Source of the DNA: Prostheceraeus crozeri
Lineage: Eukaryota; Platyhelminthes; Polycladida; Euryleptidae
DNA length: 64,000 bases
Direction of reading: 5' to 3'
NCBI GenBank assembly: GCA_907163375.1
Contig: CAJQUW010011539.1
Location: forward strand, 1 to 64,000
The stretch's first letter is position 1. The number at the start of each line of letters is the position of its first letter. A model generated the notes under the pieces. That model was given only the letters and a program-made list of their open reading frames with translations, had not been told where the DNA came from and made no database searches. The translations under genes and the position numbers were made by a program. This document shows positions 34,307-44,599 of this stretch, one piece after another.

Positions 34307-34621
34307 CTATCTTTGTGTTTTGTTATATCCATTTCATATGATAATGAAGGATATAATAAGGGTGCTGATGGTTCTTTTGTTTTTTCATCTTCCATTTTTA
34401 AATGAATATTTTTGTTCATATTCATTTTGTTTTTGCTAAATTTCAGAAGGTCCCTATTTTTGCATTTTGATTTGCTAATTTCAAGAGGACCCTAATTTTG
34501 CATTTGGATCAAGGTTTACCTGAGGTAGGGTTCTGATTTGTACCATTTTTGTGGCTATTTTGCAGGTATGTTGATTTCGGTTTTTTTTAATGTGCGCTGG
34601 GACGTCCAATATAATATTACT
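34307..34621 (-). repeat. P1 right terminal inverted repeat
   Basis: Reverse-complement partner of the left terminal repeat. It includes the mirrored start of the first P1 gene (the motif around TTTAAAAATG, here as CATTTTTAAATG at about 34393-34404). Confidence 0.92.
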
Positions 34622-34627
34622 CCGGAT

Positions 34628-35465
34628 AACCGATTAAAAAATACAAATTAACCGATTAACCGATCAAATATGCCAAAATCAGTCAAAAAGCTTAACTATG
34701 CTTCACGTTAGAGTGTGAGAGGTATTTACTATCGAACGAATTATCATCAAGCATGTACGCAGACCATCACAAAGATATTTCATCAAAATAATATTTTCCA
34801 TCATCATAGTTTGGATTCCAGTTAATATCATAGTTGGATAGTCGTCAGGCCAAAACCCAACGACGTGTACCTGTAAAGGTACGAAAATTCGCCTTGTACT
34901 TTTGTGTTATTATTATAAATCGGATTCGAAGATCATATATTTTTTTTATTAAAACAATATGTTAATGTTAATGAAACAAAAGCAAGGTATTGACTAGTTG
35001 TCGGGAAGTGTAAGAGTTTTCACTCAGTCAGAGTTGTAGTGTAAAAACAATACTGTGTTTGCCGTTCCCTTCGTTAAACGTATTCTTTTTTTATAGAATA
35101 TGTTTCCATGTGCCGAGAACAACCGTTCACGACTCGCCGATGTAGCCTGAACTGTGAGATACCTTTTGGCAAGTTTATGCAGTTTTGGAAAAGAACATCC
35201 ATTTGTCCTCCACCAATCCGGCGGGTCAACTTCGAGATTCGAAGCAATTTAATCATAATTGTGTATTTCTTGAGCACGCTTTTGTCTGACGTTTTGAATG
35301 TGAAGATCATGGATATACAACATACTTAGTTTATAATGGTTTAGTGTTAGGATGCTTGGTTGAATTTTCATAAAAAATAAATATTTCTTTATAACCGCGG
35401 TTAAACAGTTACCGTAAATTAAATCGGTTAAGGATAGTTGAACCGGTTAACCGCTGCAATCCCTG
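34628..35465. other. Right arm of the hAT-like element
   Basis: AT-rich with recurring TTAACCGATT/CGGTTAA blocks near both ends of the arm. I see no transposase. The 78- and 73-codon frames at 35074-35329 overlap each other on opposite strands and are unsupported. Confidence 0.55.
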
Positions 35466-35567
35466 CTTGTAGATGAGAAGTGGACTGGCGTAAGTAATTA
35501 ATTCAGTTGAGAACCACAGATGTTCCATTAGAAATGTCTGTCAAACGCTCCTCATTCCTTCTTTCAG

Positions 35568-35963
35568 CGAAGCCGGGCCCTCCAACGATTTACTTTAATG
35601 ATTTGACAATTCCTGATTTCGGTACTGTTACTTTGTGGCCTCGCAGTGGTAATCACGAGTTCATCTGCCGGTCTACAGGAGGAAGTCCTCCACCGACAAT
35701 CGAATGGTACAAAGTTCCGAAGGGACTGACACCAAGGCAAAGTATTGTCAAAAGGAACTTGTTACTGATATGGCAAATGACAATGGATGAATCAGCGTCA
35801 ACGAACAGTTTAGAAAATGTTTATAAGAGCAGATTATCGCTACCACGATCACAGTTGAGGGGAATCTCGCATCTTTCCTGTGTTGTCAGTAATCGAGCGA
35901 CACGGCTGCACCACGATCCCAATCAACGTCATCTTCTGACCACGGTGAAGGTCGAGCTGCAAG
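35568..35963 (+). CDS. Ig-superfamily gene, exon with a CD80-like C2-set Ig domain
   Basis: Flanked by a good acceptor (CATTCCTTCTTTCAG) and a good donor (AAG/GTGAGT at 35964), and enters and leaves in phase 1, matching the donor at 13429. It begins KPGPPTIYFND and contains CRSTGGSPPPTIEWYK (B-strand Cys and C-strand Trp), then SRLSLPRSQLRGISHLSCVV with the F-strand Cys. The PPTIY linker, the PPPTIEWYK core and an LSCVVSN end are characteristic of the second Ig domain of nephrin/Kirrel/Side-type receptors. Downstream exons are not in the window or not recognisable. The exon is a 132-codon multiple, so it encodes essentially one domain. Confidence 0.85.
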
Positions 35964-35973
35964 GTGAGTTTAT

Positions 35974-37130
35974 CAAGGTGCATATGAAAGACAGGTTTTG
36001 GACTTCAAGAATGACATCTCAACAGAGATGAAAACCCATGATAACAGAAAATCCGGAAAATCAGTTAAAATGTTGTACTAAAAAACATAGTGCCCGTTGA
36101 CTAGATTCAGATGTAGATTCATCTAATGTTGCACTGACGTGAGACTTTTGCAACACTTCAACCAACTTTTTATTTAGATATGGGGTCAATCCGTCGATTT
36201 CTTGACTGCGCCTTGTCTTGACAACGTTTTGGTCTTTGAAACTGCGAAAAGTTATGAATAAGAGAACTGAGATACCTGTAATAAAACAGCAGAGCAATAT
36301 ACAGCAACCAATGTTAGAAACCCACATCAGTAGCATGGTACCTATATTTTTGGACATGTTCGATGATATGTATCTGTTGTATAGGACTTTCATATCCCGA
36401 ATTTGCTATGACATAAAAGTTTGCAATTACGAAGACTTACAGTTCAGGTTTCTGATTGGGTACCGAATGTCAGAGGAGACACGCAAATACCATTCCAATA
36501 CACGAAGCAAACAATTCATTCTCTGCTACTGATCTCGCTTCTAAAGATAGATAAGTTCCTGTTTCTAAGAATCTGATACGTTTGGTAATTAATGTATTGG
36601 AATCCGTTGTTCAACAATACCCACACCCCCTACCCCCTTCAAATTTTTTGTGATATTTTTACGAATCTCGTGACCCATCAAAATTTCATTCAAAAATCCG
36701 GAAAATTTTCATCCCTGCATCTAAGCCTTGGTTAATGAAATTGTGATTTCAATAATGACATTGGGCTTGTCCTATGACGCGTCATTAATTAAATGGAACT
36801 GAATGACGCCTCATTTAATTGTCATTAAGAGGATGCCGTCCATAGACGCGTCATCTATTTTGCTTCATTTAACCGTCATAATCTTTTAATGGAATTGTGT
36901 TCACGAACGCGTCATGAAAAATGTCATTCATTAATGGAACCGAAATGAAAGCAGAATATTTAAAGGAGGATAATACCTTCATTAACGCATAACTGACTGG
37001 CAGATCGAACCGGAGTTAGATGTTATTGAACAAGTCTTCAACAATCTCTTTCAAACTTAGACAAGTAAACTTAGTAAACTGAGATTTGATAAACTCTTTC
37101 AAACTGTAATTGAAAACTTTTCTTCTTTCG
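35974..37130. other. Intronic stretch with palindromic ACGCGT sites and a possible hAT scrap
   Basis: On the minus strand at about 36061-36190 the translation VSATLDESTSESSQRALCFL resembles the DEST motif of hAT-family transposases, suggesting a small relic. At 36770-36925 the motif (A)TGACGCGTCAT or a close variant appears four times. Nothing else is recognised. Confidence 0.4.
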
Positions 37131-37134
37131 ACAC

Positions 37135-37620
37135 TCTTGTAATGCAATAAAATAATAATAAAGTACAAGGCAAGCTTTCGGGATCACCCGTTGTCAGGGC
37201 AGAGACAGAGAGAATGACACCAGAAAATCTAAAAGTTTGCAAGACCTACTGAATTTCAGTCACTTACAGTCAAGTCACAAAACGAGGACGAAATGACAGG
37301 TTACTTCAGCATAGATATCCACTGCTTATTTAGTCGTATGTCATCATCACGATTGAATGTATTTTTCTTTGCGATATGGATGCTCTCTTTTATTCTTCTT
37401 CTATACCAATTCTTCTCCCGGTCAATAACACAAAAGCTATTAAAATCCGGATAATGGTCACTCTCGTGCGCATTCATAGAAATCTCAGTTCTGAAATTGA
37501 TGTCACGAAAATCCTTCTCGTGCTCCTTCTTCCTACAATCGCCTTTCTCCAAGATTCTGCGATATACACTTTTTGACATCCCATACATCCTTGCTTATAC
37601 ACAACTCCTCCTTCCTCTAG
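37135..37620 (-). mobile_element. Penelope-like element 3' fragment (GIY-YIG end)
   Basis: Minus-strand translation shows GVVYKQGCMGCQKVYIAESW, a GIY-YIG-type start with its Cys pair, and later FCVIDREKNWYRRRIKESIH, typical of the C-terminal endonuclease of Penelope-like elements. The DNA beyond contains GACAACGGGTGATCCCGAAA, a sequence type usual at Penelope 3' ends. Only this end of the element is present, in a broken frame. Confidence 0.7.
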
Positions 37621-37624
37621 TTCA

Positions 37625-38437
37625 TCCGGCATAACGCTAGACCGATCACTTACGTACGGGCAACACCTTAAACAAGTCGCAGTCAAGATCAACGCCCGTA
37701 ATTCAATACTACGCACCCTCGCTAGTTGCCGTTGGGGCGCCGAGTTCTCTGTGCTTCGAACCTCCGCCCTTGCTCTCTGCTACTCCAGCGCGGAGTATTG
37801 CTCGCCAATCTGGATGCAGAGTACCCACTCCAAGAAGATAGACTGCGCTCTAAATGACACTATGCGACTAATCTCTGGTTGTATACGCAGTACACCAAAT
37901 GACATCCTGCCCATTCTGAGTGGCATTGAACCTCCTGACATCCGCCGCGAAAGACTCGCGATACGACTTCACCAAAGAGCTTCGGACAGTGACCACCTGC
38001 TGCATAAGAAGCTCTTCGCCAACGACCGATCATCAAGAAGACTTAAGTCACGCAACCCTCTATCCAGACGACACAACGGCCTTATCCCACTATCAACAAC
38101 CTATTCCAACTCATGGGCTGCAGATGAATGGAGACCGAAATGGACACAGGCGAGTCACGGACTTCGGCGCTTCATATCCGAACCGGCTTACCATCCTCCC
38201 GGCTCCGATCTCCCCAGAGGACAGTGGGTCCTCCTGAATCGCCTCCGATCTGGACACGGCAGATTCGCTGCATTCATGCATAAGATCGGTCTGTCCTCAA
38301 GTGATTCCTGCAGATGCGGAAACGTTCAAACTAGTGAACACGTCCTGATGTGTCCTGTAATTGGAATGTGTGGTGACCTGAAGACCGTCAATCGTGACTT
38401 ACGCACGTGGCTTCGTAAAACTGATCTTTGTGTTTAA
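37625..38437 (+). pseudogene. LINE ORF2 C-terminal fragment
   Basis: The plus frame reads LDRSLTYGQHLKQVAVKINA, then LALCYSSAEYCSPIW and LNDTMRLISGCIRSTP, and ends with a Cys-rich motif DSCRCGNVQTSEHVLMCP. This is the region after the reverse-transcriptase thumb in Jockey/CR1-type non-LTR elements, ending with the CCHC-like motif. The open frame runs unbroken to a stop at 38437. The reverse transcriptase core is missing, so it is 5' truncated. It abuts an inverted Penelope fragment. Confidence 0.75.
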
Positions 38438-38489
38438 CTTTCTTTCTCTTTATCACTGTACATTTCATACGAATATATATATAGTTCAT

Positions 38490-39660
38490 CAGGGTGGTCC
38501 AACTTCGGTCTGCTCAGAATGTTTCCCAGACTCTTTGAAGCGTTATAACTCTTTCAAACGTATAACAGAGTTCATGCGAAAATTTGCTTTCAGAATCAAC
38601 TAACCAAAGACCGAACTTAGTCTTGGTTAGACCTTCATATATGTTCATCTTTTGTGGTTATGCAAGTGAGGATGTTTGGTAGACTGCAACATAGTGATAA
38701 TCATGAAAACACTAAAGCTAATTGTATTGCTATATATTTAATTTTCTGTGATAAATCAGCAGGTATGTTCATGGGACGTGTTTTAGAAAAATATAAATTA
38801 GCAGCCATCCGTTCTTTGCTGTCTCGAGCCTTCAGAATTTGCTCTGATCAGACTCTGTATGAATCAGCATCTGAGAAAATTATAGAAACATTTATAGGTA
38901 ATGGTTTTCAATTGGAAACAATTTTGAAAGTAAAAAAGCAAGTCGAAGAAAAAGTTTGTGCAAAGCAAGAGAATAAAAATAAAGAGAATGATAAGAAAAT
39001 TATTTATTGGTCCGTGCCTTTCATTCGTGAAGGATTTAAAGATTTCAATCATAGAATTCATAAAATCAATCAAAAACTGTCTAAGGCTGAAATTCAAACT
39101 ACGTACAGTACTTGTAAAATGAAAGATTTTTTCGCAACAAAGATAAAATTGTGAGTGATCTGCGATCGGATATTGTTTATCAATATAACTGTGACCGCTG
39201 TCTAATGCGGTACATTGGTGCCACCAAAGGGCATTTCTATACCCGTATCTCAGAACACTTACGAGGGTATCCTACTCAAACTGAGGTTTCCATGCATGTT
39301 CATGCACCGAAACATGAAAATTTCAAAATTATAGGTTGCTCGAAATACCCAATGATTCTAGAATCTATTTTAATTAACAACACAGATTGCTTATCGAATG
39401 ACTGGAACGGACAATTTCCTTTGGCATTAAATTTATGACGTAATCCGCTCGTAATGATGTCATGTTTAGCGCAATAGCTATGTAGTTCAGCGCTCTCTGT
39501 ATTTTGTGACGCATTTTATTTGAGATTTTAGTTAATGAAAATGTTTCTGTTGAAGCAAACTTGTAGATATAAATTTTATTGTGGATTTTATTGAATTCTT
39601 TGTTGTACCGCTGAAGATGAGGCAATAAACTAGCCTTGAAACTAGTCCGGAAAAAAGTGT
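38490..39660 (+). mobile_element. Penelope-like element 3' fragment
   Basis: Two adjacent frames give a reverse-transcriptase C-terminal segment (KYKLAAIRSLLSRAFRICSD, NGFQLETI) and then a GIY-YIG endonuclease (VYQYNCDRCLMRYIGATKGH, FYTRISEHLRGYP). The tail CTGAAGATGAGGCAATAAAC before 39650 is typical of Penelope termini. The reverse-transcriptase core is absent. It faces away from the inverted fragment at 37135-37620 and belongs to a visibly different subfamily. Confidence 0.78.
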
Positions 39661-39664
39661 TTTT

Positions 39665-40785
39665 CTTTTCACAATGACAATATGAAACGTCTGGGAAACG
39701 TCTACTGTCAGTGGTGATACTATTAATTGATTACGTCCAATAATAAGGACTACCTAGCTTTACACTGGATACTGGGAGAGCCTGTCCCATATCGGGGAGA
39801 TCTAAATATATTTTAGAAACAAAATTATTATTAAAACTACATTCAACAGTGTTAAATTATGTTGTAAAACAGTTTTGTAATAAATGCATTCTAGGGGCAA
39901 TAGCGTACTTAGCTTGCTTAGTAAAATGAACAAAACCTGTTCCCCCGTACTTGTAAAATGAACGGACTTACTTTTCTAGGAAAAATCGGACAGTGATGCC
40001 GATTCACAGACTACCAGCTTTTCACTACCATCATAAATAACTTTCACCACCTTCATGACTCCAATATATTCCGATCCCGTAGGTTTCTTAGGTCAAGAGA
40101 GGACGCAATTAAACACGTGATTGAAACGAAAGTGTACAGTAGGAACGGTTTCCAAATACTTGCAGATAAACAAAATTTATATCAGGCGAATTATAGGTAA
40201 AACGATTAACAGTAAAATCTCACAGAAATAAGATATTGCAACTTGCTTGTGGTTCTACGCTAGGAGCTACTGCAGTCTTTATAGCACTTACCATCAACGG
40301 GGGCGTCGATCCGGGCGAGTCGTCGTCGGCCTGGTCCTCCCAGCGTACACGCAGTCGCCGAGGTGAAGCGGTGCCTATACTAGGCGGGTGTCTCCACGGG
40401 CTTGCCGGTGGGTCGATCTCCTTAACGGTAGGCTTCCACCGAGGCGAGTCTCCCGATTTGATTCGGGGTAATTCTCCCGGCTGTCGTCGGGGTGAAGAAA
40501 CAGCGGCCTCAGAGTCTCGTGGCTCCGGTTTAATTAGCAGCTGTTGTGCACGGGAAACAATCTCCTCCGCTAGAATAGAGATGTCATCATCGTCAATAAA
40601 ATCATCAGTGCATTCTGCCATGTTGACCGGAATTGCTAGAACAAGCAATCCCGACCAAGATCACAACAAGAAAACTCTGCTCACCTGAACATTGCTAGCA
40701 GGTAGTAAAAACAATTCCCGCGAAAAGTACAGGCAATTAAAAAGTAGTGCAGTAAAAGTCAATAAAATTAGTTCACTTAAAGACC
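39665..40785. other. Intergenic stretch; may hold the gypsy 3' LTR
   Basis: Reading the minus strand, a purine tract (GTGGAGGAGGGGATAG, about 40798-40813) is followed by TGTAAGGTAGGGG, which could be the beginning of the 3' LTR of the gypsy element. A 142-codon acidic/proline-rich minus frame lies at 40220-40648 (MAECTDDFIDDDDISILAEE); I recognise no family and it could belong to the LTR element. I could not find the LTR end or a second LTR. Confidence 0.4.
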
Positions 40786-40845
40786 CCTACCTTACACTAT
40801 CCCCTCCTCCACGAAGAGGGTCTCGCTCCTGCGAGCGGTGCCAGT

Positions 40846-42280
40846 CTACACACGGGGTAGACGTGGGCGGATGATCCGCTCCGCGTATCGCGCAAGTGCG
40901 TGGCACTCCTCCGCAGTGTAGTGCGGGTCTCCTGTGTTCACCACGGACGGCTTGAAATGTATTGGGGTAAAAAAACATGCCCCTACATTATTGATGCTGT
41001 GGAGGCGATCTCTCATGCGCCGGTCGTGACCAAACTTGTCTGCGGGCGCGTCGATGAAGAACATCGGGATGCCGGAGAACCCGGACCGGACTTCCTCGAT
41101 GCTTCTCGCCGAGCGGTCGTTTACCCCTACTCCGACGACGATTGCGGCAACGTCATTGCGGCGCACATCGCAGTGGCGAACAGTGTCCGCAGCTTGCGGT
41201 GCTCGGAGGCCCGGTCTCGCAATCGAGCGATATGGGGCAGCGGTAAAGGCAGGCGGGTGAAATTGCAATCGCCAACCACCAGCGTCATTTTGCGGCTGTT
41301 TTGGCTTGCATCTACCGGTTGTCGGGGGCGGGCTGCAGGAGATCTTGATCTCGTCCGTATTAAGTCTTTCTTGGATTCTGCGTCCATTCGCCGCGCTTGG
41401 ATCCTCCTCATTGCAGGATGGATATCCTTCCGCATCCCATTCCTCACCCTGTCTCACGAATTGCCGCGGTTGGGTGGTCTTGCCCTGTCTCGCGAATTCT
41501 CGTGGTTGGGCCTGGCCCTGTCTCGCGAATTGCCGCGGTTGGGCTTGAGGACTTGGAAGACATTCCTCGTTATCTCGGATGTCATCCGGTCGATTGTGTC
41601 CTGCGCGAGGCTTGAGTTGGTCGACGACTGGTCGTCTCTCACGCTCCGTGGTGGTTGCAAGATGGAGCGTGGTTTGATCGCTGGCTGCGGGTCTCGGGGT
41701 TGCAGCTGGAGAAACGTTTGACGCCATCTCGGCAACTTGGGCAGTAGCTTGAGTGGTACCGTACCCACCCGGTCCAGCGCTCCTCGGTGGCCTTGATCCG
41801 CCTAGACGTCTCTGATTGGCTGCGGAGACTTGCCATGATCTTTGCAAAAGAGGCCTCGGCGACCGAGTTGATCCATCCCTTCCCGGTTGGATAGCCGACC
41901 TTGAGGTGCGGGGGCAATCGTGTGTCGTGGAGGCAGTGGTTGACCACACTGTACCTCCAGGACTCCAGCAGATCCTGAGGGATCCTCCCCTCCCAAAAAT
42001 TGATGGCTCCGACTAACTGCTCCTCCTCCTCGTCTGACTGGAATGACAGGTGAGAGATGCAGATGTCGGAATCGAAGTCTGAGTCTAGGATAGGGTCAGA
42101 GCTTATATCAATTACTTCTCCTAAGCCTATCTCGTCTGAATCCGACGGCTGGTCTAAGTCTTGCTCGTCTAGGTAAATCACTTCCTCATTCTCGATTGGG
42201 TCTCCAGACGTTGAGGAAGACTCGCTGTCGTCATCACTGCATAAGCAATGCCCGTCGATGTTGACGGTTGGTCTCTCCAC
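40846..42280 (-). pseudogene. Gypsy A downstream ORF with SGNH-esterase-like motifs, broken
   Basis: It lies between the integrase and the presumed polypurine tract, the position of an env or captured accessory gene. The first part is acidic (SDDDSESSSTSGD), then comes a domain with INFWEGRIPQDLLESWRYSV and a QPRQFARQG-type tandem repeat. The carboxy region shows VVGDCNFTRL, VVGVGVND and DPHYTAEE. These resemble blocks I, III and V of SGNH/GDSL hydrolases. LTR elements with captured GDSL-esterase genes are known in bdelloid rotifers. The frame is broken. Enzyme assignment is by motif only. Confidence 0.5.
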
Positions 42281-44580
42281 TGAGGGAGGGGGAACAGTCC
42301 GACATTGTAAGGAGAGGAGTCTGGTGTAAATGTTCAGATCTCGGGAACTGGTTGGAATGCACCTTCCTTGTCTTTTTGTCAGTTGAATTCAATCTGACGT
42401 TCCTAGGGCATGGCTTTACTTCGTTGACATGCACTACAAGGGTTCTTCCCGGTCTCGCTGGGTTGCGGATTTCAATGTTGGTCCGGCTTGGCACTCGTGT
42501 CACTAAGTATGGTCCATCCCATGGCCCTGAAAGTTTTGCGGACTTACCAGGTCCGGGAGTCCTATTTCCGTACCACACTAGATTCCCGACTTTATAGGTG
42601 GGCACTTTCGTAGCGTGGTGATCATATTGGGTCTTCTGGTGCTGCTTAGCTAGAATAAGGTTTTTTGCGAGGCTCTGGATACCAAATCGAAGAGAATGTC
42701 CATCGGAAACCTTAACTCCCTACCTATGGCTAGGCAAGCGGGAATACCCCGTGGAGTGATGAACATTCGATCTGTAGACCCACATACAATAATGGATGGT
42801 GTCGTCCCAGTTGCGTCTATCTTGCGCAGCATGAGTGAGCAGCAAATTTTTCAGCGTGCAGTTTAATCTCTCTACCGCTCCGTTAGTAGAGGGTCTGTAT
42901 GGTGAAGAACGGATCTTTTTAATTGCTAGCACCTTGCAGAAGCGCTGGAATACTGCCGACTCGAATTCTTTCCCCTGGTCAGACAAGATTTCCTTCGGAA
43001 CACCGTATCTGGTGACCCAGCTGTGGATAGTGATGCAAATGGAAAATTTTCCAGAAAATGTTCCAATTTTTTCAAAATTTTCTGGAAAATTTTCCGTCGG
43101 AAAATTTTGAAATTTATTTTTCGGTGATTGACCTTTTTTCCTTTGTTTTGGAGACTTATTATGGTCGTTTGAAAAGACTATGCAATATTCAAAGACCAAA
43201 AACTTCTCTATCATCCCTATGTTAACTTTTGTAACCAACTGCACCTTTACCATGTCTATTTCAGATCTTTCCAAATGAATTTCAGAGATCAGATGAATTT
43301 CAGATTTCTCTAGCTGAATTTCAGATATCTGTCACAAGCTCAACTTTGAAAAGATCTTTAATTTAACTGGAGATCTCCAACTCATCTAGATCATGTCTGA
43401 AATTCATTTGGGCAGACCTGAAATCGAATTGGATCTATCTGAACCATCTGAACTAGAAATGGAGGATGCGTATCCTCAGCGAAGATGTCGGACAAGGCCA
43501 GAAGTTAGAGGCTATCACTCTTTTACTCTTTTACTAATCACATATGATATCTTTAGTTTCCAAACATCTCACAAGTTTACAGTCTTTATATCTTCGAATA
43601 TGGTCGCTCATGAATGCTGCTTGGACTGTGTGCTTATGCTTCACTTGTTCATCAACACATGAATTAGCACCACTGATCAACGCTGCATAATAAAGCTTAA
43701 CTTTCAAGCTAATAAGCAAATTCCAAAATGAAGTACATTATTTTTGCTCCAGATCTTTCACATTGCATGAAATTATACCCTTATAGTAAAGCAAGATTTA
43801 CGTTATCCCAAACGGTGTCTGTGTGATAATTAAAAATGTAAACATAATGACACAAGCCACTGGTGGAAAAGGAATGTTCAAAAATCCGCGGACGGAACTG
43901 GTGTTGCTACGATCGCTTTAATCGAAATAATGACGAAATTAAGATTTTTAGACCCAATTTATAGGTACGTAGCTGCCTCGGCAGTGGAAGCGCTCAAATC
44001 AAAAGACCTATCAAAAAAATCAAAACTTTCAAAATTTTCCAATTTTTTCCATAATTTTCTACGGAAAATTTTGATTCAAAATTTTCCGGAAAATTTTCAT
44101 CACTAGCTGTGGAGAACTGCATTACCCACATGTTTTGCAGTGTGCTGTGGTAAGGGCACAGCTTCTGCCCAACGGGTGAAAATGTCCACCATAACCAGGA
44201 TGAAACGATTTCCTTTCAGCGTGGTTGGAAGGGGTCCGACGATGTCCAGCGCTGTGCGGTGGAACGCCTCGCTTGACTCAATGGGTTGTAGTGGGGCTAC
44301 CGTCTTTGGATTAGGACCACGGCATTGCCCACAGACTCCACAGGTGTCAACCCATTCGCTTATTTCCATTTTCATCTTTGGCCACCAGAACCGAGATTTA
44401 ATTTTCTGGTACGTAGTGGCCTTAGCGTTGTGGCCTCCCGTGGAATTGTCATGATACTGGTGAATAGCAATATTTCTCCACTCTGGTGGGAGGACTAGAC
44501 GCCAGTTGGTGTCGTCAGGCTTTTTGATATGTAAGAGCCCTTCAAAAATTTTGAAATAGTCAAAGTCCTTGATGTAATCT
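42234..44580 (-). pseudogene. Gypsy A integrase region, split by a hAT element
   Basis: The zinc-binding region (HQYHDNSTGGHNA ... CGVCGQC) and the start of the catalytic core (ALDIVGPLP) lie right of the hAT insertion. The remaining core (PKEILSDQGKEFES, YRPSTNGAVERLN) and the C-terminal domain (GNLVWYGNRTPG, LSGPWDGPYLVT) lie left of it. The element order is that of Ty3/gypsy. Broken. Confidence 0.88.
43028..44105. mobile_element. Non-autonomous hAT transposon, 1078 bp
   Basis: Ends are TAGTGATG...CATCACTA and the flanks are a perfect 8-bp duplication GCTGTGGA (43020-43027, 44106-44113), diagnostic of hAT. The terminal regions are dense in GGAAAATTTTCC-type palindromes. Internal frames (for example 43393-43662) match nothing I know. 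It sits in the gypsy integrase core, so it is younger than that element, and its perfect duplication indicates a recent insertion. Confidence 0.92.
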
Positions 44581-44599
44581 TGCTGAATGCGATATGTGG

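Larger units (their letters stand above)
13503..34621. mobile_element. Polinton/Maverick element P1, both ends present
   Basis: The ends are AGTAATATTATATTGGACGT and its reverse complement, the AG...CT termini typical of Polintons. The element is flanked on both sides by the same hexamer CCGGAT (13497-13502 and 34622-34627), the 6-bp target duplication of this group. It is 21,119 bp long and carries capsid, ATPase, polymerase B, integrase, protease and accessory genes. Several genes still look whole, while several others including the polymerase, ATPase and major capsid are broken; roughly ten breaks plus one large insertion. Intact target duplication and similar inverted repeats suggest a fairly recent insertion. 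It lies in an intron of the Ig-superfamily gene. Confidence 0.95.
13465..35465. mobile_element. Old hAT-like DNA transposon, split by Polinton P1
   Basis: The outer ends are inverted: the left end starts CAGGGATTGCAGTGGTTAA and the right end is TTAACCGCTGCAATCCCTG. The flanking octamers CCTATAGG (13457-13464) and CTTGTAGA (35466-35473) match at five of eight positions, and the three differences are all transitions, as expected for an aged 8-bp hAT target duplication. Only 38 bp lie left of the Polinton and about 845 bp right of it, so the pre-insertion element was about 0.9 kb. I see no transposase; it is non-autonomous. The right arm is rich in TTAACCGATT-type repeats. Confidence 0.75.

Noticed and set aside
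40220-40648. Acidic/proline-rich minus frame as gypsy gag
   Set aside because: It lies downstream of pol rather than upstream and shows no CCHC knuckle or capsid motif; left as unassigned.
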